Counted from the first letter of the stretch, positions 47,709 through 56,111 are shown. The stretch is 64,000 nt of DNA from Candidatus Formimonas warabiya (GCF_002777255.1 NZ_CP017634.1:5096903-5160902); one strand, 5' to 3'. Numbers and translations are program-made. Notes: a model not told the origin generated them from the sequence alone.

Positions 47709-49019
47709 ATGTCGGATAAATTTAAAGTATTATATTATGTTAACCAGTTTTTTGGCCAAGTCGGCGGAGAAGACAAAGCGGGCATGGCTCCCGAATTCCG
47801 TCCGGAAAAGGTAGGACCCGCTCTGGGATTTGAAGGACTCCTCAACAAAGAGGGTGAAGTCGTAGGGACCATCATCTGCGGCGACAACTTCTTCAATGAA
47901 AATAAAGAAGATGCCTTAAACATTATTCTAAACACGGTAAAAGAAGCTGCCCCCGATGTTTTTGTGGCAGGTCCTGCTTTTAACGCCGGCCGTTACGGGG
48001 TAGCCTGTGCGGAAATTTCCAAAGCTGTGGCGGAAAGGTTAAATATTCCTGTGGTTACCGGGATGTACGTGGAGAACCCGGGATTAGACATCTGCAAAGA
48101 GATTGCTTATGTGGTTAGCACCAGCGATTCTGCCGGCGGCATGCGCAAAGCTTTGCCGGCGATGGCGGCTATTACCAGTAAATTAGCCAAAGGAATTGAG
48201 GTAGGATCTCCTGAGGAAGAAGGCTACATTGCCCGGGGCATGAGAAAAACCCTTTTTGCCGAAAAAAGAGGGTCCCAGAGAGCGGTAGAAATGTTATTAG
48301 CCCGTTTGAAAGGCCAGCCTTTTCAAACAGAAATGCCCATGCCCGTATTTGACGTAGTACCCCCGGCTCCTGCCATTAAGGACCTGCGCAAAGCTACCAT
48401 TGCTCTGTGCACTTCAGGCGGTATTGTTCCGGAAGGCAACCCGGATCATATTCAATCTGCCAGTGCTCAGAAGTGGGGCAAATATCAGGTAGGCAGCAGA
48501 GATGCTTTGAATGCTCCTGATTTTTACACTACCCACGGCGGTTATGACCCCGTTTATGCCAATGAGATTCCGGACCGGGTAGCTCCCTTGGATATTTTAA
48601 AGGAATTTGAAAAAGAGGGTTACATCGGCAAGGTATACGATTGGTTCTGCACCACGACAGGAACCGGAACCGCTGTAAGCAAAGCGCGGGAATTTGGTAC
48701 CGAAATTGGTGCCCAATTAAAAGAAGCAGGAGTGGACGGCGTAATCCTCACCTCCACCTGAGGTACTTGTACTCGTTGCGGTGCAACGATGGTAAAAGAA
48801 ATTGAAAGATATGGTATTCCCATTGTGCATATGGCCACCATTACTACTATTTCCGAATCAGTTGGGGCCAATAGAATCGTACCGACTGTGGCAATTCCCC
48901 ACCCGGTGGGAAATCCAAAACTCAATGCCGAGGATGAGCATGCCCTCCGCAGAACTCTAGTGAAGAAGGCTTTAGATGCCCTGGCCACGGAAGTTACAGA
49001 ACCGACTCATTTTGAATAA
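47709..49019 (+). CDS. grdB: Glycine/sarcosine/betaine reductase component B selenoprotein
   Basis: Selenoprotein B takes the carboxymethyl group from the substrate amine via its selenocysteine. A UGA at 48759-48761 (codon 351) lies in VILTST-U-GTCTRCGATM, the conserved U-x2-C-x2-C motif of GrdB/GrdF/GrdH. The total is 436 residues. The N-terminus reads MSDKFKVLYYVNQFFGQVGG and the start has AAAGGAGGACATGAG before it. A 6-base stem with a GGU loop 13 bases after the UGA is a good SECIS candidate. Whether glycine, sarcosine or betaine is used cannot be decided from one B pair. Sec-independent reading would stop at residue 350. Confidence 0.96.
48774..48788 (+). promoter_or_regulatory. SECIS apical hairpin in grdB
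   Basis: CGTTGC-GGT-GCAACG is a perfect 6-base stem with a GGU loop, 13 bases after the UGA codon. Bacterial SECIS elements place a GGU-type loop 16-37 bases from the UGA; the loop itself is 19 bases away, so it fits. Confidence 0.75.
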
Positions 49020-49071
49020 TTTTTTGGATCGATTTCCTTTGTTCCATGATCGTGTTCCTATTTCTATTGCT

Positions 49072-49109
49072 GCTTTTAGAGGACCGGAGATGTCTGGTCC
49101 TCTAAAAGC
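49072..49109 (+). terminator. Hairpin between grdB and the small membrane protein genes
   Basis: Perfect 14-base arms GCTTTTAGAGGACC and its complement (49072-49085, 49096-49109) with a 10-base loop. There is no T-run after it, so it may attenuate or stabilise the transcript rather than end it. Confidence 0.6.
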
Positions 49110-49193
49110 AATTGTTGTATTAAATTGTTTTTACGGGTTCAGCCACAGAATGCATGTTGCTTAGGTCCCTATGCTATGGAAGGAGGCTCTTAA

Positions 49194-49469
49194 ATGGAAG
49201 AAAAGATTAAAAAGATGTACCGGGGAGACTGCAACCTCATTATTGCTTTTACCATCTTTCTCTGGATCGTTCTCATCTCTACCATGATCGTGGTAAGCAG
49301 TCTTGCTCCCAGCCATACCGTGCGGATTATTGCTTTGGGTGCAGCGATCATTGCCGGCGTAACTGCCACTACCGCCTTGCTTGCCGTGCTGGGACACCTG
49401 AAAAAGAATCAAACCCAGCTCTATAGCGAAGATATCATGTGTTCCGGCGCCATGGAAAAACAACAGTAG
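49194..49469 (+). CDS. Small two-helix membrane protein (91 residues) next to grdB
   Basis: The sequence has two hydrophobic helices, NLIIAFTIFLWIVLISTMIV (about 14-33) and IIALGAAIIAGVTATTALLAV (shown as about 45-65), with charged ends. I recognise no family. AGGAGG seven bases before the ATG supports translation. It begins a set of three small membrane proteins leading to an APC transporter, so it may belong to the transport side of the Grd locus. The C-terminal tail contains one cysteine (DIMCSG). Confidence 0.75.
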   Translation: MEEKIKKMYRGDCNLIIAFTIFLWIVLISTMIVVSSLAPSHTVRIIALGAAIIAGVTATTALLAVLGHLKKNQTQLYSEDIMCSGAMEKQQ

Positions 49470-49507
49470 ACTTACCTGAATAACCTGGGAAAGGAAGGAT
49501 TCTACAG

Positions 49508-49777
49508 ATGGCCAAAAAGAAAAACAGCAGCCTGTTTATGAGCGTCTTTGACGTTTTGTTTATCATGATCTTGTGTTTTGCCACCCTGCTCACCACCATG
49601 CTGATGCAGGGAGGCGTGCTCGTAGGAGGCTCAGCCTCAGGAATGCGCTATCATTTCAGTATTGCCTCTTTCCTGATGGTAGTAGCCGGATTGATCATCT
49701 ATCTGTTTTACATCATTCCCCACAGCGACAAAGAACTGAGAGAGATGATCAAACATCTTTACGGGGAAAAGAAATAA
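49508..49777 (+). CDS. Small two-helix membrane protein (89 residues)
   Basis: Two hydrophobic segments, FDVLFIMILCFATLLTTMLM (about 14-33) and FSIASFLMVVAGLIIYLFYI (about 50-69), with a Lys-rich start and a cytoplasmic-looking charged end HSDKELREMIKHLYGEKK. GGAAGGA precedes the ATG. I recognise no family, and it is not visibly similar to the preceding 91-residue protein beyond its two-helix layout. Position suggests co-expression with the transporter downstream. Confidence 0.75.
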   Translation: MAKKKNSSLFMSVFDVLFIMILCFATLLTTMLMQGGVLVGGSASGMRYHFSIASFLMVVAGLIIYLFYIIPHSDKELREMIKHLYGEKK

Positions 49778-49861
49778 AGACGGGATCCGGAACCGGGTCC
49801 CGATAACCTAAACAAAGCACCGAAACTCACGCAGACCATTATCCATAAAGGAGGCAAAACA

Positions 49862-49981
49862 ATGAGTTTTTGGTCCGTCATGAACTGGGTTGCCTGGGGA
49901 TTGTGCGCAGTACTCTTCATTCTCATTGCCACCGACTTCATCAAAGTCGAAAAAGACCAGGCAGCGCGGAAAAAAAGCTAA
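49862..49981 (+). CDS. 39-residue single-helix membrane protein (symporter accessory type)
   Basis: The frame MSFWSVMNWVAWGLCAVLFI, then LIATDFIKVEKDQ and a basic end, has one hydrophobic helix with a Trp-rich start and a cytoplasmic tail. AAAGGAGG seven bases before the ATG is a strong ribosome binding site. Very short proteins of this pattern (NWVAWGLCA...DFIKVE) occur next to sodium:solute symporters and are thought to be small accessory subunits. Here the neighbour 39 bases downstream is an APC transporter instead. Confidence 0.75.
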   Translation: MSFWSVMNWVAWGLCAVLFILIATDFIKVEKDQAARKKS

Positions 49982-50020
49982 CTTAAGAAACTGACAAAGA
50001 AGAAAGGCAGGTACAAAGCG

Positions 50021-51421
50021 TTGGAAGAAAAAACCACACTGGGTGAAGCACAAGAAAAAGCCCACGAATCCCATCTGTTAAAAGTACTGGGGCCAATGCA
50101 TATCTGGGCTTTAGGAGTAGGGATCGTACTGGTGGGTGAATTCATGGGATGGAATTTCACCATCGCCAAAGGAGGATCCCTGGGCTCCATCATCGCCTGC
50201 TGGGTTATCGGTATACTCTACATCTCACTGGTCATGATCAACACCGAAATCGGCTCCGTCATCCCCGAAGCGGGAGGCCAATACGCCATGGCCAAATACC
50301 TCTTAGGCCCCCTGGCCGCCTTCAACATCGGTCTGATGCTGGTCTTCGAATACGTCATGCTGGAGGCGGCAGACGCCCTGGTCGTAGGACAGATCCTCCA
50401 ATCCCTGCATCCTGACGTCCAGGCATTGCCCTACATCATACTCAGCCTCCTGCTCCTGACCTATTTAAACTACCGGGGGGTATACGCCACCCTCACCCTA
50501 AACTTCTTCATCACCGCCATAGCATTCGTCACCATCTTCGTACTCCTCTTCGGCACCCAATTTTACAGTCCGGAGCACAGCCTGATCCAGATCAAACAGC
50601 TCACGGACGGACTGCCCTATGGCTGGATCGGCATCGTCGCCGCCTTCCAGTTCGGGGTCTGGTTCTACCTGGGCATCGAAGGAACGGCCCTGGCGGCGGA
50701 AGAATGCCGGTCCACGGGACGGTCCTTGCCCATCGGGGCCATGGTCGGATTAGTCACCCTGCTCATCGGGGCCACCACCACCTGGTTTGTCTGCTCCGGA
50801 CTGGTAGGGGCGGAAAAACTGGGAGAATCCGTCTTCCCCCTCTATGATGCGGCGCTGGCCACCGGGAAGCCCTATGTCATCATCGCCCTCTTCGTAGGCA
50901 CCATCCTCTCCTGCTTAGCCAGTGCCAACGGGTGCATCAACGACTCCAGCCGGGCCTGGTTTGCCATGTCCCGGGACACCCTCATCCCCGGAGTCTTTGC
51001 CGTCACCCATCCCAAATACAAAACACCATACCGGGCCATCCTCTTCCTCTTGCCCATCTCCATCGCCTTTGGCTTCACCGGGCTTTTGGACCAGGTGATC
51101 ACCTTCTCCATCCTCTCGGCCCTCCTGGTGTACGTATTAACGGCATACATGATGTTCAAATTCCGGGCCATGTATCCCCTAGGGAGCATCGAACGGGGCT
51201 ATACGGCGCCCTGGCATCCCATCCCGGCGGTAGTACTGCTGCTATTGACCCTGGCCACCCTGGTCGGCATGTACTTCGGCTACTGGATCAACATGGTCTC
51301 CGGTTTCATGTTCTATTTACTGGCCTCCGTATGGTTTACCATGCACAGGTCCAAATTTGTGGATACCGAAACCTTTATCGAGGCTGGCGCCGGCTGCTGG
51401 CCCCGCCCTCAGGGATATTAA
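50021..51421 (+). CDS. APC-superfamily amino acid/amine permease
   Basis: The 466-residue transporter has about 12 membrane segments. The first helix GVGIVLVGEFMGWNFTIAKGG (shown as about 32-52) with a GG pair resembles ethanolamine and amino-acid permeases of the APC family. INTEIGSVIPEAGGQYAMAK (about 73-92) is the conserved helix 2-loop. TTG at 50021 has AAAGGCAGG nine bases upstream. In a Grd locus the natural cargo would be glycine, sarcosine, betaine or a related amine, but sequence does not decide. Codon third positions are markedly C-rich compared with the grd genes. The C-terminal end (CWPRPQGY) is odd and may be altered. Confidence 0.88.
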   Translation: MEEKTTLGEAQEKAHESHLLKVLGPMHIWALGVGIVLVGEFMGWNFTIAKGGSLGSIIACWVIGILYISLVMINTEIGSVIPEAGGQYAMAKYLLGPLAAFNIGLMLVFEYVMLEAADALVVGQILQSLHPDVQALPYIILSLLLLTYLNYRGVYATLTLNFFITAIAFVTIFVLLFGTQFYSPEHSLIQIKQLTDGLPYGWIGIVAAFQFGVWFYLGIEGTALAAEECRSTGRSLPIGAMVGLVTLLIGATTTWFVCSGLVGAEKLGESVFPLYDAALATGKPYVIIALFVGTILSCLASANGCINDSSRAWFAMSRDTLIPGVFAVTHPKYKTPYRAILFLLPISIAFGFTGLLDQVITFSILSALLVYVLTAYMMFKFRAMYPLGSIERGYTAPWHPIPAVVLLLLTLATLVGMYFGYWINMVSGFMFYLLASVWFTMHRSKFVDTETFIEAGAGCWPRPQGY

Positions 51422-51454
51422 TTTTAGAAATATTGTAAAAGAGTATGGTAAAAT

Positions 51455-51494
51455 AAACGCTGGTTTGGGTAGTAATACCTTAACCGGCGTTTTT
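51455..51494 (+). terminator. Terminator of the Grd/transporter operon
   Basis: AAACGC-T-GGTT...GGTA-GTAA-TACC...AACC-G-GCGTT forms a long interrupted stem (51455-51490) followed by TTTTT. Confidence 0.85.
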
Positions 51495-51705
51495 CATGCG
51501 TGCGTGATTAGGTGTCGAGGGGGCGGGGTTGTTGACAACACCCTTAACAGAGCCATGGAGGTGGTTCAGCTAAACTGCCTGCAAAATAACTGCCGACTAA
51601 CTGCAGAATCACGGAGGAAAGCTGCCGCTGAAGCTGTCTTATTCAGTGGCATTGCCTTCCATCCAAATAGGAGGGACATGGGGGACAGCTAATATTGATG
51701 AAAAT

Positions 51706-51945
51706 ATGGTAAAGGAAAATATTGCTTATTTTCAAAAAGCATTTGCGGAAGGTTGGGTACTAGCGTCTGGACTTAAAGATAATGCGAGTGGTGGACTAAC
51801 CATTATAAAGGCTGACTCCATTGAGCACGTGAACGATTTTCTTGATGCTGATCCACTTAAGGTTTCCGGTATACAGGAATATCGTGTTGTGGAGTTTGAA
51901 GTGCAATACTTTAATCCGATGGCAAGTGAATTGTTTAAAAACTAA
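51706..51945 (+). pseudogene. YciI-like fragment lacking the N-terminal strand
   Basis: The frame MVKENIAYFQKAFAEGWVLA, then SGLKDNASGGLTIIKADSIE and a C-terminal strand EYRVVEFEVQYFNP, matches the last two thirds of the small YciI/YCII domain. The usual first beta strand with its His/Asp pair is missing. A continuous frame goes back to a GTG at 51646, but the added residues (ALPSIQIGGTWGTANIDEN) do not look like the family. No good ribosome binding site precedes either start. It is more likely a decayed gene than an active one. Bases 51,495-51,705 otherwise hold only a GTTGT-TG-ACAAC dyad (about 51,527-51,540). Confidence 0.5.
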
Positions 51946-52048
51946 TTATTGAAAAAGCCACAACGCTCGGTACGCTACAAGGAAATAACAAATAGACTAA
52001 AAGTCATATTAAGGGTTATGTATAGAAGAGAAAAATGCCGGTATGAAG

Positions 52049-52119
52049 AGCCAAGATTTTATCTTTGGCTATTTTTTTATGCTTAATCATACCCGAATAA
52101 AAGCCCTTTGGGCTTTTTT
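52049..52119 (+). terminator. Two successive terminators before the YtrA operon
   Basis: The first is AGCCAAGAT-TTT-ATCTTTGGCT with one bulge, followed by ATTTTTTTA (52049-52080). The second is AAAAGCCC-TTT-GGGCTTTTTT (52099-52119). Together they shield the next promoter. Confidence 0.85.
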
Positions 52120-52128
52120 ACATTTTTC

Positions 52129-52157
52129 TTGACATTCCTTGCCAGGACAGATAATAT
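52129..52157 (+). promoter_or_regulatory. Strong sigma-A promoter of the YtrA operon
   Basis: Consensus TTGACA (52129-52134), a 17-base spacer and TAATAT (52152-52157). Confidence 0.88.
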
Positions 52158-52161
52158 ATAA

Positions 52162-52193
52162 CTGTATTAACTGTATTAATAAATATAATACAG
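52162..52193. promoter_or_regulatory. YtrA-type GntR operator
   Basis: CTGTATTA-ATAAATA-TAATACAG (52171-52193) has perfect 8-base arms, with an extra direct copy CTGTATTA at 52162-52169. It sits at the transcription start, ideal for autorepression by the regulator at 52214. Confidence 0.78.
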
Positions 52194-52213
52194 ATAGGGG
52201 GGTGAAGAAAAGC

Positions 52214-52600
52214 ATGTTTCAGTTGGATATTGGGGACAGGAGACCTCTTTATGAGCAGATCAAAGAAAAAATGAAAATACTCATTATCAATGGGGTCATG
52301 AAGGCCAATGAACAGATACCATCCGTCCGGGAGTTGGCTCAGTCCTTGACGATTAACCCGAACACCATTCAAAAAGCCTATAAAGACCTGGAAGTGGAAG
52401 GATTTATTTATTCTGTCCGGGCGAAAGGAAGTTTTGTCACGCCGCTGCAGCAGGTCAATAACCAGGTAAGAAGGGATGAACTATTCAAGGACTTTGACCG
52501 GGTAACAGCCGAGTTAAGATATATCAACACCCCGAAAGAAGAATTAATTTCCCATATACAACGAATCTATGAGGAGAGGGAGGCCAGGGAATATGATTGA
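52214..52600 (+). CDS. GntR-family regulator, YtrA subfamily
   Basis: The short GntR protein (128 residues) has a winged helix (about 8-75: RPLYEQIKEKMKILIINGVM, IPSVRELAQSLTINPNTIQK, wing SVRAKGSFVTP) and only a short helical tail for dimerisation, as in YtrA. Such regulators repress their own ABC transporter operon and respond to cell-wall-active antibiotics in Bacillus. ATG at 52214 lies behind GGGGGGTGA. Its stop codon overlaps the ATPase start by eight bases. Confidence 0.92.
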   Translation: MFQLDIGDRRPLYEQIKEKMKILIINGVMKANEQIPSVRELAQSLTINPNTIQKAYKDLEVEGFIYSVRAKGSFVTPLQQVNNQVRRDELFKDFDRVTAELRYINTPKEELISHIQRIYEEREAREYD

Positions 52601-53492
52601 AGTAAGGGAAGTTACCAAGCGGTTTGGCTCATTTAAGGCATTGGATGAACTCAGCCTCCATGTAGAAGAGGCATCTGTATACGGTCTGCTGGGACCGAAC
52701 GGCGCAGGAAAAACAACGTTGATCAAACACCTGGCCGGTATCTATCGTCAGGACTCCGGGCAGGTTACCATCGATGGGGAGCCGGTGTATGAAAACCCCA
52801 GGGTTAAATCCTCCCTGGTCTATATTCCGGATGATCTTTATTTTTTTTCTCAATACAGTATTGATGAAATGGCCAAATTCTACGCGGGAATTTACCCGGC
52901 TTGGAATTGGGACCGGTTTCACCTGCTGAAACAGGTATTTCCCCTGGAAAGTAAAGGAAGGATTACCCATTTGTCCAAAGGAATGCAGAAACAAGTGGCA
53001 TTTTGGCTGGGAATCTGCATGATGCCCCGAGTGATGATCTTAGATGAACCGGTGGATGGACTGGACCCGGTGATGCGCAAAAAGGTCTGGAATTTGGTGT
53101 TGCAGGATGTGGCCGAGCACAGGACCACAGTCTTGGTTTCCTCTCATAATTTACGGGAACTGGAAGATGTCTGCGACCATGTAGGGATCCTGCATCAGGG
53201 AAAAATCGTCGTGGAAAGAGAATTGGACAGTATGAAATCAGATATTCACAAAATCCAGGTGGCTTACGCCGGAACATTTCCCGAGGGGTTGTTTCAAGAG
53301 GGAGAAACCCTTTACCGGACGCAAAATGGCAGCGTTTTTCTCTTGATTGTCAAAGGGAACAGGGAAGAACTTTTATCCCGGATTCGGACCACGAATCCCA
53401 TTATTTTGGATGTTCTGCCCCTGAGCCTGGAAGAAATATTTATCTATGAGTTAGGGGGGATGGGATATGAAATCAAAAACATCCTTATTTAA
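52593..53492 (+). CDS. ABC transporter ATPase (YtrB-like exporter type)
   Basis: The 299-residue ATPase has Walker A GPNGAGKTTLIKHL (about 36-49), the signature variant LSKGMQKQV (about 129-137) in place of LSGGQ, Walker B MILDEPVDGLDP (about 150-161), and switch His in SSHNL. It is close to YtrB/CcmA-type exporters. The ATG at 52593 has GGGAGG upstream. Its last 26 bases overlap the start of the permease gene, so the pair is translationally coupled. Confidence 0.93.
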   Translation: MIEVREVTKRFGSFKALDELSLHVEEASVYGLLGPNGAGKTTLIKHLAGIYRQDSGQVTIDGEPVYENPRVKSSLVYIPDDLYFFSQYSIDEMAKFYAGIYPAWNWDRFHLLKQVFPLESKGRITHLSKGMQKQVAFWLGICMMPRVMILDEPVDGLDPVMRKKVWNLVLQDVAEHRTTVLVSSHNLRELEDVCDHVGILHQGKIVVERELDSMKSDIHKIQVAYAGTFPEGLFQEGETLYRTQNGSVFLLIVKGNREELLSRIRTTNPIILDVLPLSLEEIFIYELGGMGYEIKNILI

Positions 53493-55497
53493 CAAGAGCC
53501 TGATGAAAAGTGACCTGAAACGCTTTTGGTGGATAAGCAGCCTGTATATGCTGGTGCTCTTTTTTATCCTGCCCTTTAATCATCTGGTGGCAGGCCCCCC
53601 CGGGGCGGATAAGTACAGGCAGGAGATGTTTAGAAGGTCTTTGGACCTATCGTCCGGACAAAACGAGCTGCAAATCTTATTAATCATTGTGGTGCCGGTA
53701 TTGATGGCCGCACTGCTTTTTAAATATTTACATACGGCCAGATCTGCGGCGATGATGCATGGCCTTCCCTATGCCAGAAAAACCCTTTATTTCAATCACG
53801 GTCTTTCCGGCCTCTTGCTTCTCGTTGCTCCTGTTTTATGCAATGCATTGGTATTAATGGTCCTGCAGTCGGCAACTTTTTTAAAGGAATATTACTCTTT
53901 GGGAGATATTTGGACCTGGGCAGGCTACACCCTGCTGTTTAATACGCTGTTTTACGGCATGGGCATCTTTATGGGCATGTTTACGGGAAATGCCATAGCC
54001 CAGATCGTTTTTACCTATATCCTTCAGATCCTGCCCGAAGGGTTTCACATGCTTTTATCCTATAACCTTCGGCAGCTGTTGTTTGGGTATGCGGATACCA
54101 GTTTCCAGGGAAGCTTTTTCAATAGTCTCCCTCTCTTGGTATTGCTGAACGGCAGACTTACACCGGAGTATTTCGGCCCGGGCCAGATTGCCGGCTATCT
54201 TATTCTCGCTGGACTGTTTTTCTTGTGTGCTTATTATGTCTACAAGATTAGAAAATTAGAATCTTCCGGCGATATTGTGGCTTTTCCCTTTTTCCGGCCC
54301 GTGTTTAAATATGGGGTAACCTTGTGCAGTATGCTGCTGGGAGGGGCCTATTTTGCCGGAATCTCCAACGGTTCCTTTGCTGTAACCGTTTTTGGATACC
54401 TCTTCTGCTCTTTCTTGGGATACTGTATTGCGGAAATTTTATTGCAGAAATCTTTTCGGGTTTGGCCCGCCTATAAAGGTTATCTGGCCTATACGGTACT
54501 GCTGGTGGTGCTGCTGGTGGGCATTAAAACTGATTTTATCGGTTATCAGACTAGGGTTCCCGACCTTGACCAAGTTGAAAAGGTGTACTTGGGAAATTAT
54601 TTTGGCAATTGGACCCAGGTTGAACTGGAAAAGGGAAAAGAAAAGGCTTGGGAATCTGATCAAAAAGAGAGAGAGTACTCAACCGCTTATGACAGAGGAG
54701 CTTTTTTTCACGGCAAAGAGAATATAGAAAATGTGATCAAGCTGCACCGGCATTTCGTTGAGCAAAGACCTGATAAAAAGGAAGGTCCTTACCGTTATAT
54801 TATTTATACCATGAAGGACGGCACCCATTTGATCAGAGAGTATCCCATGGAGAATAATGCAAAGAATGCCCCTTTCCTCCAGCCTATTTATGAATCCATG
54901 GAATATAAGGAGGCCAGGTTTCCTGTCTTAACGCAGGATCTGTCTCAGATAAAATTGGTGGAAATCAAAGATGACCGGACGCCCAAAAGACCTTTGATTT
55001 TGACGGAAAGCGGCGAGATCAAGGAATTTACGGATCTTTTCCGGCAGGAAATCAGGTCTGCCTCTTTGCCGGTACTGCTGTCGGAAAAAAACATATACAC
55101 CAACATCCGGATCACCGATCAAAAGGGAAATATTCAGTATTACCAAATGCCTAAAGAGTATAGGACTCTCTTTCAGTGGTTGCAAACTAAGGGATACTAT
55201 GACCAGGTGATGCTGCTTCTCAATGAGGTAGGATACGCGGAACTGGAAAAACAAAACCGGGGATATGAAGAGAGAGCGGCTGACGGGCAGGCGCTTCCCA
55301 AACGGGTGAAAATCGAAGACCCTAAGGTGATCCAGGAGCTCTTGGAGCTGTGCGAAAATTATCGATATGATCAGGAAAAAGAGCAGATAGATGTCATGTT
55401 TAGTATCAGAGGAGGTACCCTATCCCAATTCCATGGTACGATCAATGAGGGTACACCGGTTTCAGAGAGCCTGAGCGCTTATCTGAAACGGCTTTAA
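53467..55497 (+). CDS. ABC-2-type permease with large C-terminal soluble domain
   Basis: The 676-residue protein has about eight hydrophobic segments in its first 360 residues, starting with WWISSLYMLVLFFILPF (about 21-37), followed by a polar C-terminal region of over 300 residues. That layout matches YtrC/YtrD-like permeases with an appended DUF6449-like domain. The soluble half is Glu/Lys-rich, with repeated short segments (DDRTPKRPLILTESGEIKEF, KRVKIEDPKVIQELLELC). It is presumably outside the membrane and could sense or bind the exported or attacked molecule. Substrate unknown. Confidence 0.85.
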   Translation: MKSKTSLFNKSLMKSDLKRFWWISSLYMLVLFFILPFNHLVAGPPGADKYRQEMFRRSLDLSSGQNELQILLIIVVPVLMAALLFKYLHTARSAAMMHGLPYARKTLYFNHGLSGLLLLVAPVLCNALVLMVLQSATFLKEYYSLGDIWTWAGYTLLFNTLFYGMGIFMGMFTGNAIAQIVFTYILQILPEGFHMLLSYNLRQLLFGYADTSFQGSFFNSLPLLVLLNGRLTPEYFGPGQIAGYLILAGLFFLCAYYVYKIRKLESSGDIVAFPFFRPVFKYGVTLCSMLLGGAYFAGISNGSFAVTVFGYLFCSFLGYCIAEILLQKSFRVWPAYKGYLAYTVLLVVLLVGIKTDFIGYQTRVPDLDQVEKVYLGNYFGNWTQVELEKGKEKAWESDQKEREYSTAYDRGAFFHGKENIENVIKLHRHFVEQRPDKKEGPYRYIIYTMKDGTHLIREYPMENNAKNAPFLQPIYESMEYKEARFPVLTQDLSQIKLVEIKDDRTPKRPLILTESGEIKEFTDLFRQEIRSASLPVLLSEKNIYTNIRITDQKGNIQYYQMPKEYRTLFQWLQTKGYYDQVMLLLNEVGYAELEKQNRGYEERAADGQALPKRVKIEDPKVIQELLELCENYRYDQEKEQIDVMFSIRGGTLSQFHGTINEGTPVSESLSAYLKRL

Positions 55498-55523
55498 GCA
55501 TAAACATGTGTCTAGCCACGGTT

Positions 55524-55554
55524 GGTATGCCCCCCTATTCATGGGGGACATACC
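55524..55554. repeat. GGTATG-CCCCC hairpin
   Basis: GGTATG-CCCCCC and GGGGG-A-CATACC pair around TATTCAT with one bulged A. A further 'GATGTCCCCTGG' follows at about 55,576. It lies before the sigma-like gene and resembles the GTCCCC-containing elements elsewhere in the window. Confidence 0.45.
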
Positions 55555-55609
55555 CCGACAGGCAATCATGAGAGAGATGTCCCCTGGTCGAGCACAAGGA
55601 GTGGTTTTG

Positions 55610-56056
55610 ATGGAGGGTGTGAGAGAAATGTGTGCAAAACAGAGCATGATAGATTGTTTAAATGAAAATAGTGCTTTACTCTATAATGCCGCCTTTAGGC
55701 TAGTTGGACAAGATAGTTTAGCGGTGGAACTGATCTCTAAAGCAGTAGGCGGTTTAATGCCGGTGCAGGACATGGCACCAAAAGATCTTGCCCGGGAGAT
55801 TTTAAAAAAGATGTGCCGGATCTACCTTCAATTTTACCAAGAGGAGCCGAAAGGTGTTAAAGGAAACCCCCGGCAGGTGGATACTTTGCTGATGATGCTC
55901 CCGCCTAAAGAAAAACTGGCCCTGGTGCTTTATGACGTTCTTAAACTGTCCCGGGCCGAGGTGATCCAGATCCTGGGAGAACCGGAGGAGGCCTTTCAGG
56001 CACGACTGTCCCGGGGCAGAAATATGATGAAAGATAGTTTAAAGCTAGTGGGGTGA
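55610..56056 (+). CDS. Sigma-70-like (ECF-type) protein, possibly degenerate
   Basis: The 148-residue product ends in a region-4-like helix-turn-helix, MMLPPKEKLALVLYDVLKLS (shown as about 98-117), then AEVIQILGEPEEAFQARLSR, the usual pattern of ECF sigma factor tails. The N-terminal half has weak resemblance to sigma region 2 (LYNAAFRLVGQDSLAVELI) and lacks the usual aromatic -10-binding set. ATG at 55610 follows AAGGAG; ATG at 55628 is an alternative. It may be an adaptor or a decayed sigma factor. It is followed by a terminator. Confidence 0.6.
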   Translation: MEGVREMCAKQSMIDCLNENSALLYNAAFRLVGQDSLAVELISKAVGGLMPVQDMAPKDLAREILKKMCRIYLQFYQEEPKGVKGNPRQVDTLLMMLPPKEKLALVLYDVLKLSRAEVIQILGEPEEAFQARLSRGRNMMKDSLKLVG

Positions 56057-56111
56057 GAATGGTGCGGGCTGTTGACGAAGTAGCGCAACCAGTCAAGCCA
56101 GAATCGAGTAG

